Of a stretch of DNA of 64,000 bases, positions 36,616-46,552 are shown piece after piece. This DNA comes from Azotobacter paspali (GTDB lineage: Bacteria; Pseudomonadota; Gammaproteobacteria; Pseudomonadales; Pseudomonadaceae), in assembly GCF_042434745.1 (NCBI RefSeq), contig NZ_JBHLSS010000041.1, one strand, 5' to 3'. A program made the position numbers and the translations under genes. Each line of letters begins with the position of its first letter. The first letter of the stretch is position 1. Under the pieces are notes generated by a model, which saw nothing but the letters and a program-made list of their open reading frames with translations, did not search any database and had not been told where the DNA came from.

Positions 36616-37683
36616 TCAAAGTGGGTCAGCCTCTGATGGAGCATCTCCGTCGGAAGTCACGCCCCCCAGACGCTTTTCCATCTGCTGCAGACGCCGCGCC
36701 AAATCGTCCAGTTGGCGAATGCGGGCGACGCTCTTCTTCCATTCGGCGGCAGGCTGCATGGCAGTACCGGAGGAATAGGCACCCGGCTCGTGAATCGAGC
36801 GGGTGACCATGGTCATCCCGGTGACGAACACCCCGTCGCACACCTCGATATGTCCCACCATGCCGACGCCGCCGGCGATCATGCAGTGCCTGCCGATCTT
36901 GGTGCTGCCGGAAATACCGACGCAGCCGGCCATGGCGGTGTGATCGCCGATCTGCACGTTGTGGGCGATCATGATCTGGTTATCCAGCTTCACGCCGTTG
37001 CCGATCAGGGTATCGGCCAGTGCACCGCGGTCGATGGTGGTATTGGCGCCGATTTCCACGTCGTCGCCGATGATCACCCCGCCGATCTGGGCGATCTTGC
37101 GCCAGGTACCCTTCTCGTTGGCGAACCCGAACCCCTCTCCACCGATCACCGCGCCGGACTGGATGACCACTCGCCGGCCGATCCGCACATCGTGGTAGAG
37201 CGTCACCCTCGGGGCTAGCCAGCCGCCTTCGCCGATCACGCTGCGGGCGCCGATATAGCAGTGGGCACCCACGCTGACCCCGGCCTCGATCCGCGCCCCG
37301 GCCTCGATCACCGCATAAGCGCCGACGCTGGCGGTCGGATGGATGCTGGCATCCGCGGCAACCACGGCAGTGGCGTGCACTCCGGCTGGAGCCACGGGCT
37401 TCGGATCGAACAGATGCGACAAGCGCGCATAGGCCAGGTAGGGATCGGCCAGCAGCAAGGCATCCCCTGCGTAGGATTCGGCATCCGCCGGGGTCAGCAG
37501 CAGAGCGCCGGCGCAGGTGCTTCCCAGATACTTGCGATACTTGGGATTGGCGAGAAAGCTCAACTGCTCCGGCCCCGCCTCCTCGAGGGTGGCGAGCCCG
37601 CGAACAGTTTTGTCCGCCGCACCGCGCAATGTGGCGCCGAGGCGCTCGGCCAGTTCGCCGAGAGTGAATGCGGGTGTGCTCAT
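36616..37683 (-). CDS. lpxD: UDP-3-O-acylglucosamine N-acyltransferase
   Basis: A 355-residue trimeric acyltransferase of lipid A synthesis (third step). The N-terminal uridine-binding domain ends near residue 100. Hexapeptide repeats run from about 105 to 300. The catalytic His lies in NQIMIAHNVQIGDHTAM, and GEGFGFANEKGTWRKIAQIG is the family signature. A C-terminal helix, KSVARIRQLDDLARRLQQME, closes the trimer. It starts two bases after the skp stop. Confidence 0.97.
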   Translation of the reverse strand: MSTPAFTLGELAERLGATLRGAADKTVRGLATLEEAGPEQLSFLANPKYRKYLGSTCAGALLLTPADAESYAGDALLLADPYLAYARLSHLFDPKPVAPAGVHATAVVAADASIHPTASVGAYAVIEAGARIEAGVSVGAHCYIGARSVIGEGGWLAPRVTLYHDVRIGRRVVIQSGAVIGGEGFGFANEKGTWRKIAQIGGVIIGDDVEIGANTTIDRGALADTLIGNGVKLDNQIMIAHNVQIGDHTAMAGCVGISGSTKIGRHCMIAGGVGMVGHIEVCDGVFVTGMTMVTRSIHEPGAYSSGTAMQPAAEWKKSVARIRQLDDLARRLQQMEKRLGGVTSDGDAPSEADPL

Positions 37684-37685
37684 CG

Positions 37686-38189
37686 TCAACGCATCTGGTT
37701 CATGCGCTCGATGACCTCGCGAGTGATGTCATATTGCGGCTTGACCTCGACCACCGAGCCCTGCTCGAGCACCAGGTCGAAACTTCCCTTCTTGATGACC
37801 TCCTCGACAGCCTTGTCCAGCTTGGGCTTGATCAACTTGAGCATGTCGCGGTCGGCGACCGCCTTGGTCTCGTTCAGCTCCTTGGACTGGAACTGGAAGT
37901 CGCGAGCCTTCTGCTTGAACTCAAGCTCGAGGCGCTCGCGCTCGGCGGTCTGCATCTTCTCGCCCTCTTTCACCAAGCGATCCTGGATACGCTTGGCATC
38001 GCTCTCCAGGGTTTTCAGCTTGTTCAACTGGGGCCCGAACTTCTTCTCCGCATCCACGGCATATTTCTTCGCCGCATCGGATTCGAGCAGGGCCATCTGA
38101 TAATTGAGCACGGCAATCTTCATTTCCGCGAAGGCCGGTGTCGCCAGAAGGGCAGCACTGAACAAAACCCACTGAGTCAGCTTGCGCAC
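37686..38189 (-). CDS. skp: Periplasmic chaperone Skp/OmpH
   Basis: A 167-residue periplasmic chaperone for outer-membrane proteins. A signal peptide, MRKLTQWVLFSAALLATPAF followed by AE, is cleaved near residue 22. The rest begins with a beta strand, MKIAVLNYQMALLES, and then two long charged helices (about 40-130) that form the tentacles of the trimer. It is 45 bases after bamA, whose folding pathway it serves. Confidence 0.93.
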   Translation of the reverse strand: MRKLTQWVLFSAALLATPAFAEMKIAVLNYQMALLESDAAKKYAVDAEKKFGPQLNKLKTLESDAKRIQDRLVKEGEKMQTAERERLELEFKQKARDFQFQSKELNETKAVADRDMLKLIKPKLDKAVEEVIKKGSFDLVLEQGSVVEVKPQYDITREVIERMNQMR

Positions 38190-38234
38190 GATGAACTCCC
38201 GCTTTGCAGCATTTACGTGATGAGGGCAGATCCG

Positions 38235-40613
38235 TTAGAAGCTCTGACCCATTGAGAACTGGAATACCTGGGTCTCTGCGTCGTTGGGCTTCATGACCGG
38301 CATTGCCAGGCTGAAGCTCAGCGGCCCGAAGCCGCTGACCCAGGTCACGCCAAGCCCGACCGAGCTGGCCATGTTGCTGAAGTCGATATCGCAACTGTCG
38401 TCGTTGTGTTCCTTCTGCGAGGAACTGCAGTTGGTATCGAATACGTTACCCACATCCCAGAATAGGGAGGTACGCAGCGAGCGCTGATCCTTGACGAACG
38501 GCATTGGGAACATCATCTCGACACCGCCGACCACCAGCACGTTGCCGCCGAACGGCTGCTCGTCCTGATCCGAATCCTCCTCGGTCCCCTCGTTGCCGGT
38601 TACCGCCTCGCCCCGGCTCGGCGTACTGCGCGCACCCAAGGTGTTGTCCTTGAATCCCCGGACGGAAGAAAAACCGCCGGCATAGTAATGCTCGTAGAAA
38701 GGCATCTTCGAAGTGGAGCCGAAGCCGTCGCCATAGCCGAGCTTGGTATGGAAGCGCAGGGTGTAATCGTCCGTCAACGCCTTGAACATCTGGGCGTTGT
38801 AGTCGATCTTGTAGAATGACAGATCGCTGCCGGGCAGCGTGGTTTCGAAGGTCAGACTCTGCGAGGCGCCGCGGGTGGGCATCACCCCCCGGTTCAAGGT
38901 CGACTCCGACCAGCCCGCCGAAGCCTTGAAGTTCAGGTAGTCGTCGCCTTCCTCGTCTAGGAAGTCGAAGATCTCATCGACCGTGTAGGTCCCGGTATCG
39001 ATGCTGTCCCGCTGGGCGCTGAGGCCGAAGCTCAGGCGCGCGGTCTCGCTGATCGGATAGCCGATGTTGATGCCGCTGCCGAAACTGTCCACCGAATAGC
39101 TGGAATAATCCACCTCCAGATCGTCGTAGTCGGTGGTCCGAAAGAACACGTTGTAGCCAAGGCTGATGCCATCCTCGGTCCAGTAAGGATCGACGAAGCC
39201 GAAATTGTAGTTGGTCTGGTACTCGCTGCGGGTCAGGCCGATGGTGACCTTGTTGCCGCTGCCGAGAAAATTGTTCTGGCTGATCGAACCACCCAGCACC
39301 AGACCGGCGTTCTGGGCGAAGCCGACGCTAGCGGTGACGGAGCCGGAAGCCTGCTCCTCGACGGTGAAGTTGACGTCGACCTGATCGTCAGTACCCGGTA
39401 CCTGCGGCGTCTGAACGCTGACCTCCTTGAAGAAGCCCAGGCGCTCGAGACGGGTCTTGGACTGGTCGATCAGGTAGGTCGAGGCCCAGCCGCCCTCCAT
39501 CTGGCGCATCTCGCGACGCAGTACTTCGTCCTCGGTCTTAGTATTGCCGCGGAAGTTTATGCGGTTGACGTAGGCCCGCTTGCCCGGGTCGACCACGAAG
39601 GTCACGGAAACCGTCTTGTCTTCGGCATGCGGCTCGGGCACGGCATTGACGTTGGCGAAGGTATAGCCTTCGTTGCCCAGGCGTCGGGTTATCAACTCGG
39701 AGGTACTGGTCATCACCTTGCGGGAGAACACCTGTCCTTTCTTGACCAGCAGCAGGGACTCGATCTCCTCGGGCGGCACCTTCAGATCGCCGGTGAGCTT
39801 GACGTCGCGGATACTGTATTTCTCGCCCTCGTCGATGTTGACGGTAATGTAAACATGGCGCTTGTCCGGCGTGATGGATACCTGGGTGGAAGCGATATCC
39901 ATGTTGATGTAGCCGCGGTCCAGATAATAGGAACGCAGACGCTCCAGGTCGCCGGACAGCTTCTCGCGGGCGTACTTGTCGTCGTTGCGGAAGAAGGACA
40001 GCAGGTTGCTGGTCTTCAACTCGAACAGCCTGAGCAGGGTTTCGTCCGAAAAGACGGTATTGCCCACCACGTTGATGTGCTGGATGGCGGCGACCGAACC
40101 TTCGTTGATCTTGATCTTCAGTGCCACCCGGTTACGTGGCTGCGGCACGACCTCGGTCTCGATCGAGGCCGAATAACGGCCTTGGGCTACATATTGGCGC
40201 TGCAGCTCGTTGCGCACCCCTTCCAGGGTGGCCCGCTGGAAGATCTCGCCCTCGGCGAGTCCCGACTGCTTCAGGCCGTTCAGCAGGTCTTCCGACTTGA
40301 TGGCCTTGTTACCTTCGAGTTCGATGCTGGAGATGGAAGGCCGCTCGACGACCGTGATGACTAAAACGTTGCCATCGCGGCCAAGCTGGATATCCTGAAA
40401 GAAACCGGTCTTGAAGAGTGCGCGCGTACCCTCCACAAGGCGCTGGTCGTCCACCTGATCGCCGACACTGAGCGGCAGGGCACTGAATACGCTGCCGGCA
40501 GAAACCCTCTGCAGACCATTGACACGGATATCGGAGATGGTGAAGGACTCAGCGTGGACCTCTGTGATCGTCATGGCGGCGAAGACCACCGCAGGCAGCA
40601 GCAGGCGTTTCAT
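38235..40613 (-). CDS. bamA: Outer membrane protein assembly factor BamA
   Basis: A 792-residue Omp85 protein that inserts beta-barrels in the outer membrane. A signal peptide ends near residue 21. Five POTRA repeats cover about 24-420 (first: FTISDIRVNGLQRVSAGSVF). The 16-strand barrel follows, with the lid-loop motif SSVRGFKDNTLGARS and the terminal strand ending in QFSMGQSF with a final Phe. A Glu/Asp-rich extracellular loop (NEGTEEDSDQDEQ) follows VRGF. It is essential and full-length. Confidence 0.97.
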   Translation of the reverse strand: MKRLLLPAVVFAAMTITEVHAESFTISDIRVNGLQRVSAGSVFSALPLSVGDQVDDQRLVEGTRALFKTGFFQDIQLGRDGNVLVITVVERPSISSIELEGNKAIKSEDLLNGLKQSGLAEGEIFQRATLEGVRNELQRQYVAQGRYSASIETEVVPQPRNRVALKIKINEGSVAAIQHINVVGNTVFSDETLLRLFELKTSNLLSFFRNDDKYAREKLSGDLERLRSYYLDRGYINMDIASTQVSITPDKRHVYITVNIDEGEKYSIRDVKLTGDLKVPPEEIESLLLVKKGQVFSRKVMTSTSELITRRLGNEGYTFANVNAVPEPHAEDKTVSVTFVVDPGKRAYVNRINFRGNTKTEDEVLRREMRQMEGGWASTYLIDQSKTRLERLGFFKEVSVQTPQVPGTDDQVDVNFTVEEQASGSVTASVGFAQNAGLVLGGSISQNNFLGSGNKVTIGLTRSEYQTNYNFGFVDPYWTEDGISLGYNVFFRTTDYDDLEVDYSSYSVDSFGSGINIGYPISETARLSFGLSAQRDSIDTGTYTVDEIFDFLDEEGDDYLNFKASAGWSESTLNRGVMPTRGASQSLTFETTLPGSDLSFYKIDYNAQMFKALTDDYTLRFHTKLGYGDGFGSTSKMPFYEHYYAGGFSSVRGFKDNTLGARSTPSRGEAVTGNEGTEEDSDQDEQPFGGNVLVVGGVEMMFPMPFVKDQRSLRTSLFWDVGNVFDTNCSSSQKEHNDDSCDIDFSNMASSVGLGVTWVSGFGPLSFSLAMPVMKPNDAETQVFQFSMGQSF

Positions 40614-40643
40614 GAAGTCCTTTCTGTTTCAACTGACAATAAA

Positions 40644-40670
40644 GAAACTGCCGCGAAACGCGGCAGTTTC
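40644..40670 (-). terminator. Strong hairpin between rseP and bamA
   Basis: A perfect 12-bp inverted repeat (GAAACTGCCGCG and its complement, loop of three) followed on the minus strand by TTTATT. It lies 17 bases after the rseP stop and 31 before bamA. As bamA usually shares the upstream transcript, it may act as a partial terminator or attenuator. Confidence 0.65.
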
Positions 40671-40686
40671 GAAACTCGGCAATGTA

Positions 40687-42039
40687 TCACAAGCGACTCA
40701 GATCATTGACCAAAGCCAACAGCATGACCCCAACGACAAGACTGATCCCAATCTGCATTCCCAAGGCCTGGACTCGTTCCGACAAGGGGCGTCCCCGGAC
40801 CCACTCGACGAAATAGAAAAGCAGATGCCCGCCATCGAGCACTGGAATCGGCAGCAGATTGAGCACCCCCAAGCTTATGCTCAGATAGGCGAGAAAATTC
40901 AGGAAGTCTCCCACCCCTGACTGGACTGAAGCGCCCGCCACTTTAGCAATGGTTATCGGTCCGCTCAAGTTTTTTACCGAGAGCTCGCCGAAGAGCATTT
41001 TCCTAAGGGAATCGAGGGTCAGGACACTCATGCTCCAGGTCCGCCGAAGGGCCTCGCCAACCGCATCCAGCGGACCGTAGCGGACCTCACGAAGCATTTC
41101 CGGCGGCCATTCGACCGTCTCCACGCCGGCGCCGAGATAACCGCTGCGCGCCTCGCCTTCGCCGCGCGCCGCCAGTTCGACCGGCCGCTCGATACGCTGA
41201 CCGTCGCGCTCGAGCTGGAAAACGACGCGCGCACCGGGTCGGGCGCGCACCCGCTCGACGACTTGTTGCCACTCATCCAGAGGCTCCCCGTCGAGCGCCA
41301 GCAGGCGGTCGCCGCCGCGCAGCCCGGCCGCCTGTGCCGGTCCCTTCGGGTCCAGTTGCGCCAGCACCGGCGGCAAGGCGGGCCGCCACGGGCGAATACC
41401 AAGACTCGCGATGGGATCGGGCTCATCGACCCCCTCGAGCCAGTCCCGGATGACCAGTTGATGCCGAGTAGTCACGCTGGAACCCGCCTCGCGCACGGTA
41501 ACCTCGAGCGTGCCGGTCTCCCCCAGACGATGAATCATCTGTAGGTTGACCGCTGCCCAGCCGGACGTCTCCTCGCCATCCACCGCGAGAACCTCCTCGC
41601 CGGCCCGGATTCCCGCGGCCGCCGCCGGACTGCCCGCCTCTACGGCGCCGATGACCGGACGCAGTTGCTGGCTGCCGAGCATGGCGAGCACCCAGAAGAA
41701 CAACAGGGCGAGCAGGAAGTTGGCGACGGGACCGGCTGCCACGATGGCGATGCGTCGACGGACGCCCTGGCGGTTGAAGGTCTGGTCGAGCAGCGCCGGA
41801 GGAACCTCACCCTCGCGCTCGTCGAGCATCTTGACATAACCGCCCAGGGGAATCGCAGCGATCACGAACTCGGTTCCCTGCCGATCGTGCCAGCGTAGCA
41901 AGGGCATGCCGAAGCCGATGGAAAAGCGCAATACCTTGACGCCACAGCGACGGGCGACCCAGAAATGGCCGAACTCATGGAAGGTGACCAGCACTCCGAG
42001 CGCTATCAGAGTGCCGATGATCATGTACAGGGCGTTCAT
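40687..42039 (-). CDS. rseP: Site-2 intramembrane zinc protease RseP
   Basis: A 450-residue inner-membrane metalloprotease that cuts the RseA/MucA anti-sigma factor after a first periplasmic cut, releasing the envelope-stress sigma factor AlgU/RpoE. The zinc motif HEFGH is at residues 21-25 in the first membrane helix. Two periplasmic PDZ domains follow (about 115-200 and 205-295). The third zinc ligand is in LLPIPVLDGGHLLF. It follows dxr by 204 bases, and bamA and skp lie downstream, a standard order. Confidence 0.96.
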   Translation of the reverse strand: MNALYMIIGTLIALGVLVTFHEFGHFWVARRCGVKVLRFSIGFGMPLLRWHDRQGTEFVIAAIPLGGYVKMLDEREGEVPPALLDQTFNRQGVRRRIAIVAAGPVANFLLALLFFWVLAMLGSQQLRPVIGAVEAGSPAAAAGIRAGEEVLAVDGEETSGWAAVNLQMIHRLGETGTLEVTVREAGSSVTTRHQLVIRDWLEGVDEPDPIASLGIRPWRPALPPVLAQLDPKGPAQAAGLRGGDRLLALDGEPLDEWQQVVERVRARPGARVVFQLERDGQRIERPVELAARGEGEARSGYLGAGVETVEWPPEMLREVRYGPLDAVGEALRRTWSMSVLTLDSLRKMLFGELSVKNLSGPITIAKVAGASVQSGVGDFLNFLAYLSISLGVLNLLPIPVLDGGHLLFYFVEWVRGRPLSERVQALGMQIGISLVVGVMLLALVNDLSRL

Positions 42040-42243
42040 TGAACTCCTCCGGTCCGGCGACTATGAGGCCGGACGCAAGTCGCGGTGAGGGGGGCCGGAA
42101 CAGGTTGGCGAATCCCCGCCCCTGCCGGAAGGGGCATGCCTGCCCTCCGCCATGTGCCCACATATCCCCGTGGACGAAGATGCGCCACCTCGGTTGCCGG
42201 CCGGCTCCGGCATGCCGCGATGGCGGGAAGCTGCCGGAACGGC

Positions 42244-43431
42244 TCAGCGCTCACGGCGCAGCAACCAGGCCTGGGCCTGCGCGCGCGCCTGAATGTCCAC
42301 GTGCAGCACAGTTTCGAGATCGTCGATGGCGACGACTGGCTCACCCTGCAGGACGTCCTCGATGATACTCGCGATTTCCGGGAAACGGACGCGCCCGTCG
42401 AGAAAGGCCGCCACGGCCACCTCGTTGGCGGCATTGAGCATGGCCGGCGCGCTGCCGCCGACCTCGGCCGCCTCCCGGGCCAGACGCAGGCAGGGAAAGC
42501 GTGCAGGGTCGGGAGCCTGGAAGTCCAGGCGGGCGATGGAGAACAGATCCAGGGGAACGACCCCAGAATCGATTCGCTCGGGCCAGGCCAGCGCATGGGC
42601 GATCGGTGTACGCATGTCCGGATTGCCCAGTTGCGCCAGCACCGAGCCATCGACGTAATCGACTAGGGAATGAATCACGCTCTGCGGGTGGACCACTACC
42701 TCGACCTGTGCGGGATGCGCATCGAATAGCCAGCAGGCCTCGATCAGTTCCAGTCCCTTGTTCATCATGCTGGCCGAATCCACGGAGATCTTCCGCCCCA
42801 TCGACCAGTTGGGATGGGCGCAGGCCTGCGCCGGCGTCACCTCGATCAATTCGGCCGCCGGAGTTTCGCGAAAGGGCCCACCGGAAGCGGTCAGCAGGAT
42901 GCGCCGCACGCCGACCGTCGCCAGACCGTTCCCATAGGCGGCGGGCAGGCATTGGAAGATCGCGTTGTGCTCGCTGTCGATCGGCAGCAACTGCGCACCG
43001 CTGCGGCGCACCGCCTGCATGAACAGGGCACCGGACATCACCAGCGCCTCCTTGTTGGCCAGCAGAACCTTCTTGCCCGCCTCCACCGCCGCCAGCGTGG
43101 GACGCAGCCCGGCGGCTCCGACGATCGCCGCCATCACCGCATCCGCTTCGGGATGGGCCGCCACCTCGCACAACCCCTCGCTTCCGGACAGCACCCGAGT
43201 GTCCAAGCCGGCGGCGCGCAATTCGCCTTCGAGCTGGCAAGCCGCCGCCGCCTCGGGCACCACGGCATAGCGGGGAGCAAAGCGCAGGCAAAGCGCCCGC
43301 AACTCGTCCAGCCGGGCGAACCCCGTCAGCGCGAAGGCCCGGTAACGTTCGGGGTGGCGAGCGATCACATCCAGAGTGCTCAGGCCGATCGAGCCGGTGG
43401 CACCCAGCACCGTTATTCTTTGTGGATTCAA
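42244..43431 (-). CDS. dxr: 1-deoxy-D-xylulose 5-phosphate reductoisomerase
   Basis: A 395-residue NADPH-dependent enzyme that commits carbon to the MEP isoprenoid pathway. NADPH motif ITVLGATGSIGLSTLDV; metal and substrate motifs LPIDSEHNAIFQCL, LTASGGPFRE and PNWSMGRKISVDSASMMNKG are complete. There is no ATG near the start. TTG 43431 overlaps the cdsA stop in a TTGA arrangement and follows GGGGGA, so it is preferred; TTG 43443 would add four residues. A cdsA-dxr-rseP order is usual. Confidence 0.96.
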   Translation of the reverse strand: MNPQRITVLGATGSIGLSTLDVIARHPERYRAFALTGFARLDELRALCLRFAPRYAVVPEAAAACQLEGELRAAGLDTRVLSGSEGLCEVAAHPEADAVMAAIVGAAGLRPTLAAVEAGKKVLLANKEALVMSGALFMQAVRRSGAQLLPIDSEHNAIFQCLPAAYGNGLATVGVRRILLTASGGPFRETPAAELIEVTPAQACAHPNWSMGRKISVDSASMMNKGLELIEACWLFDAHPAQVEVVVHPQSVIHSLVDYVDGSVLAQLGNPDMRTPIAHALAWPERIDSGVVPLDLFSIARLDFQAPDPARFPCLRLAREAAEVGGSAPAMLNAANEVAVAAFLDGRVRFPEIASIIEDVLQGEPVVAIDDLETVLHVDIQARAQAQAWLLRRER

Positions 43432-44243
43432 AATATCCCCCAACCCGCGAGCCAGAGCACAACGACGAACATGGGAATGGCCGCCGTCAGGCTATCGATA
43501 CGATCCAGCACCCCCCCGTGCCCGGGCAGGAGGTTGCTGCTGTCCTTGAGGCCGGCTTGACGCTTGAACATGCTCTCGGTCAAATCGCCGACCACCGAGA
43601 TCAACACGACCAGGGTCGTACCGGCCAAGGCTAGCGCCAGTTCTCCCGCCAGCCAGCCGCGAAACAACCCGACAACGACGGTGACCAGCAGACAGGCGAG
43701 TAGGCCACCTGCCATGCCCTCCCAGCTCTTGCCGGGGCTGACCTGCGGCGCCAGCTTGCGCCGGCCGAAGGCCCGACCGACGAAATAGGCACCGATGTCC
43801 GCGGTCCAGACCAGCACCATCACCGCCAGGATCAGGTAGTTACCCAGCGGCCACTGCTTGAGCAGCAACAGCCCCTGCCAGGACGGCAGGAGGATCAGCA
43901 GACCGATTGCCAGTCGCCTCCCCCTGCCCGCCCAGCGTTGACTGCTCTGCGGGTAGTTCAAAACCAGCGGCACGACCAGCAGCCACCAGAGGATGCCGAG
44001 CAGCATGACCCCGGCCGCCAGCGCTGGCAGCCAATAGAGCAGGAGCAACAGCGCAGCGACCGCCGCGGCGAAACCCACACGGGAGCGCTGCTCGGCAAAA
44101 CCGGCGAGCCTCGCCCATTCCCAGCCGCCCAGGGTGACGATCGCACCGATGAACAGCGCGAAGGCCCCGCCCTCGAGCAGGAAAAAACCGGCCAGGGCGA
44201 GGGGCAACAGCACCAGCGCCGTCAGGATTCGTTGCTTGAGCAT
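43428..44243 (-). CDS. cdsA: Phosphatidate cytidylyltransferase
   Basis: A 271-residue polytopic inner-membrane enzyme (about eight membrane helices) that makes CDP-diacylglycerol, precursor of all phospholipids. The family signature near the C terminus, GDLTESMFKRQAGLKDSSNL followed by LPGHGGVLDRIDSL, holds the catalytic acids. The start overlaps the uppS stop by one base. Confidence 0.96.
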   Translation of the reverse strand: MLKQRILTALVLLPLALAGFFLLEGGAFALFIGAIVTLGGWEWARLAGFAEQRSRVGFAAAVAALLLLLYWLPALAAGVMLLGILWWLLVVPLVLNYPQSSQRWAGRGRRLAIGLLILLPSWQGLLLLKQWPLGNYLILAVMVLVWTADIGAYFVGRAFGRRKLAPQVSPGKSWEGMAGGLLACLLVTVVVGLFRGWLAGELALALAGTTLVVLISVVGDLTESMFKRQAGLKDSSNLLPGHGGVLDRIDSLTAAIPMFVVVLWLAGWGIF

Positions 44244-44998
44244 CAGGTCCGCGCCTCTGCTTCCACCTGCTCGCTGGTCTTGCCGAAACGGCGCTGACGA
44301 GAAGCAAAGTCGGTCAAGGCCCGGCGCATGGCATCCTGCCTGAAGTCAGGCCAGTACTGATCGGTGAAGTACAACTCGGCATAGGCCAGTTGCCAAAGCA
44401 GGAAATTGCTGATGCGATGGTCTCCCCCGGTACGAATGCACAAGTCCGGCGGCGGCTGGTCGCCGGTCGACAGACAGCTCTGTAGGAGCTTTGAAGTGAT
44501 GTCGTCAGGCTGCAACTGGCCGGCCTGGACCTCGCGCGCCAGGCGCTGCGCGGCCTGGGCTATGTCCCATTGCCCGCCGTAGTTGGCGGCGACCTGCAGA
44601 AGCAGGCCTGTCTGCCCGGCGGTCTGCAGCTCCGCCTCACGCATGGCGTCCTGCAGTTCGGGATTGAAGCGCGAGCGATCGCCGATGATGCGCAGGCAGA
44701 TGCCATTCTCGCAGAGACGCCTCGCCTCGCGACGCAAGGCCGTCAGGAACAGCTCCATCAAGGCGCTGACCTCGGTGGCAGGGCGCTGCCAGTTCTCGCT
44801 GGAGAAGGCGAACAGAGTCAACACCTCGACTCCCACCTCGACGCACACCTCGATCGTAGCGCGCACCGCATCGACTCCGGCCTTGTGCCCGGCTATGCCG
44901 GGCAGCAGACGCTTCTTCGCCCAGCGATTGTTGCCATCCATGATTATGGCGACATGGCGCGGCACCACAGCGGGAGCGGCGGTCTTGTACTTATCCAT
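44243..44998 (-). CDS. uppS: Undecaprenyl diphosphate synthase
   Basis: A 251-residue cis-prenyltransferase that builds the C55 lipid carrier for peptidoglycan and LPS. Motif HVAIIMDGNNRWAKKR carries the catalytic Asp and phosphate-binding residues, FAFSSENWQRP and RTGGDHRISNFLLWQLAYAE are the other conserved regions. It lies 22 bases after frr. Confidence 0.97.
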   Translation of the reverse strand: MDKYKTAAPAVVPRHVAIIMDGNNRWAKKRLLPGIAGHKAGVDAVRATIEVCVEVGVEVLTLFAFSSENWQRPATEVSALMELFLTALRREARRLCENGICLRIIGDRSRFNPELQDAMREAELQTAGQTGLLLQVAANYGGQWDIAQAAQRLAREVQAGQLQPDDITSKLLQSCLSTGDQPPPDLCIRTGGDHRISNFLLWQLAYAELYFTDQYWPDFRQDAMRRALTDFASRQRRFGKTSEQVEAEART

Positions 44999-45020
44999 GA
45001 AATATCCCGTGAGACCGCGA

Positions 45021-45578
45021 CTATACGGCCATCAGGTCGGCCTCCTTGGCCTCCAGCGCCTTGTCGACCTCGGCGATGGCCTTGTCGGTGAGCTTCTGCA
45101 CCTCATCCGCCGCGCGACGCTCGTCGTCTTCGCTGATTTCCTTCTCCTTGACCAGGTCCTTGATCTGGGCCAAGGCATCGCGGCGGATATTGCGCACCGC
45201 GACCCGTGCGCTCTCCGCTTCGGCGCGCGCCTGGCGGGTATAGCCCTTGCGGGTTTCCTCGGTCAGCGCCGGCATCGGCACACGGATGGTGGTGCCGGCG
45301 GTCGCCGGGTTGAGCCCTAGATCGGAAGTCATGATGGCCTTCTCCACCGCCTGGATCATGCTCTTGTCGAACACGGTCAGGGCCAGGGTGCGGGCATCCT
45401 CGGCGACCACGTTGGCGACCTGACGCAGCGGGGTGTCGGCACCATAGTAGGAAACCATGACGCCATCCAGAATACTCGGGTGAGCCCGACCGGTGCGGAT
45501 CTTGGCGAAGGCGTGCTCCAGCGACTCCAGACTCTTCTTCATGCGCGCCTGCGCGTCCTTCTTGATCTCATTGATCAT
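45021..45578 (-). CDS. frr: Ribosome recycling factor
   Basis: A 185-residue RRF that, with EF-G, splits post-termination ribosomes. The tRNA-like shape comes from a three-helix bundle (residues 1-30 and 105-185, including GYTRQARAEAESARVAVRNI) and a beta domain (31-104, GRAHPSILDGVMVSYYGADT). It overlaps pyrH by 11 bases, indicating coupling. Confidence 0.97.
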   Translation of the reverse strand: MINEIKKDAQARMKKSLESLEHAFAKIRTGRAHPSILDGVMVSYYGADTPLRQVANVVAEDARTLALTVFDKSMIQAVEKAIMTSDLGLNPATAGTTIRVPMPALTEETRKGYTRQARAEAESARVAVRNIRRDALAQIKDLVKEKEISEDDERRAADEVQKLTDKAIAEVDKALEAKEADLMAV

Positions 45579-46317
45579 GCTTGCTTTCCTCGATCAGGGT
45601 TCCTTCGGCACCGCCGACCACGATGTTCAGCAGGGCTCCCGGTTTGTTCATATTGAAGACGCGCAGCGGCATCTTGTGATCGCGACACAGACAAATGGCG
45701 GTCAAATCCATCACACCCAGCTTGCGATCGAGCACCTCGTCGTAGGTCAAGTACTCGAACTTCTCGGCATTCGGATCCTTGAAGGGGTCGGCCGTGTAGA
45801 CGCCGTCCACCTTGGTGGCCTTGAGCACCAAGTCGGCATCGACTTCGATGGCACGCAAGCAGGCAGCCGAGTCGGTGGTGAAAAAGGGATTTCCGGTTCC
45901 CGCGGCAAAGATCACCACCTCGCCAGAAGCCAGATGGCGCATGGCCTTGCGCCGGTCGTAGTGATCGGTTACACCGACCATGGAAATCGCCGACATGACA
46001 ATCGCCGGAATATTGGAGCGCTCCAGGGCATCGCGCATGGCTAGGGCATTCATCACCGTGGCCAGCATCCCCATGTGATCGCCCGTGACCCGATCCATGC
46101 CCGCGGCGGACAGAGCGGCACCGCGAAACAGGTTGCCGCCGCCGATCACCAGGCCGACCTGCACGCCGATGCCGACCAGTTGGCCGACCTCCAGCGCCAT
46201 CCGATCCAGCACCTTGGGATCGATGCCGAAATCCTCGGCCCCCATCAAAGCTTCGCCGCTGAGCTTGAGCAGAATGCGTTTATAGCGAGGTTGACGACCA
46301 CTCACCTGCTGGGCCAT
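45568..46317 (-). CDS. pyrH: UMP kinase
   Basis: A 249-residue hexameric amino-acid-kinase-family enzyme making UDP from UMP. Motifs: KRILLKLSGEALMG, VGLVIGGGNLFRG, DRVTGDHMGMLATVMNALAM, and FAAGTGNPFFTTDSAA. ATG 46317 follows GGAGAGATACGCA. It is 294 bases after tsf, behind the tsf terminator, so it probably starts the pyrH-frr-uppS-cdsA-dxr unit. Confidence 0.97.
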   Translation of the reverse strand: MAQQVSGRQPRYKRILLKLSGEALMGAEDFGIDPKVLDRMALEVGQLVGIGVQVGLVIGGGNLFRGAALSAAGMDRVTGDHMGMLATVMNALAMRDALERSNIPAIVMSAISMVGVTDHYDRRKAMRHLASGEVVIFAAGTGNPFFTTDSAACLRAIEVDADLVLKATKVDGVYTADPFKDPNAEKFEYLTYDEVLDRKLGVMDLTAICLCRDHKMPLRVFNMNKPGALLNIVVGGAEGTLIEESKHDQ

Positions 46318-46552
46318 TGCGTATCTCTCCTGCGGCTCTATCTGTATCAGTCGGAACAGGCGCGAAGCCTGCCTTGCTCCACACCGGAAACGGCGCGGAC
46401 CGGCGGCTGGGAAGGCGATCCGGCGAAGCGGGTCCCGGCCACCTGCAAATCGATTGCGACTCTCGACTCCAGCGCCGTGGCAGACATGCCGTACGCCACT
46501 GCTCGCCCCTGGCAACCTGGAGCGGAACGGCGAACCACAGGCTGCCAGTCGA

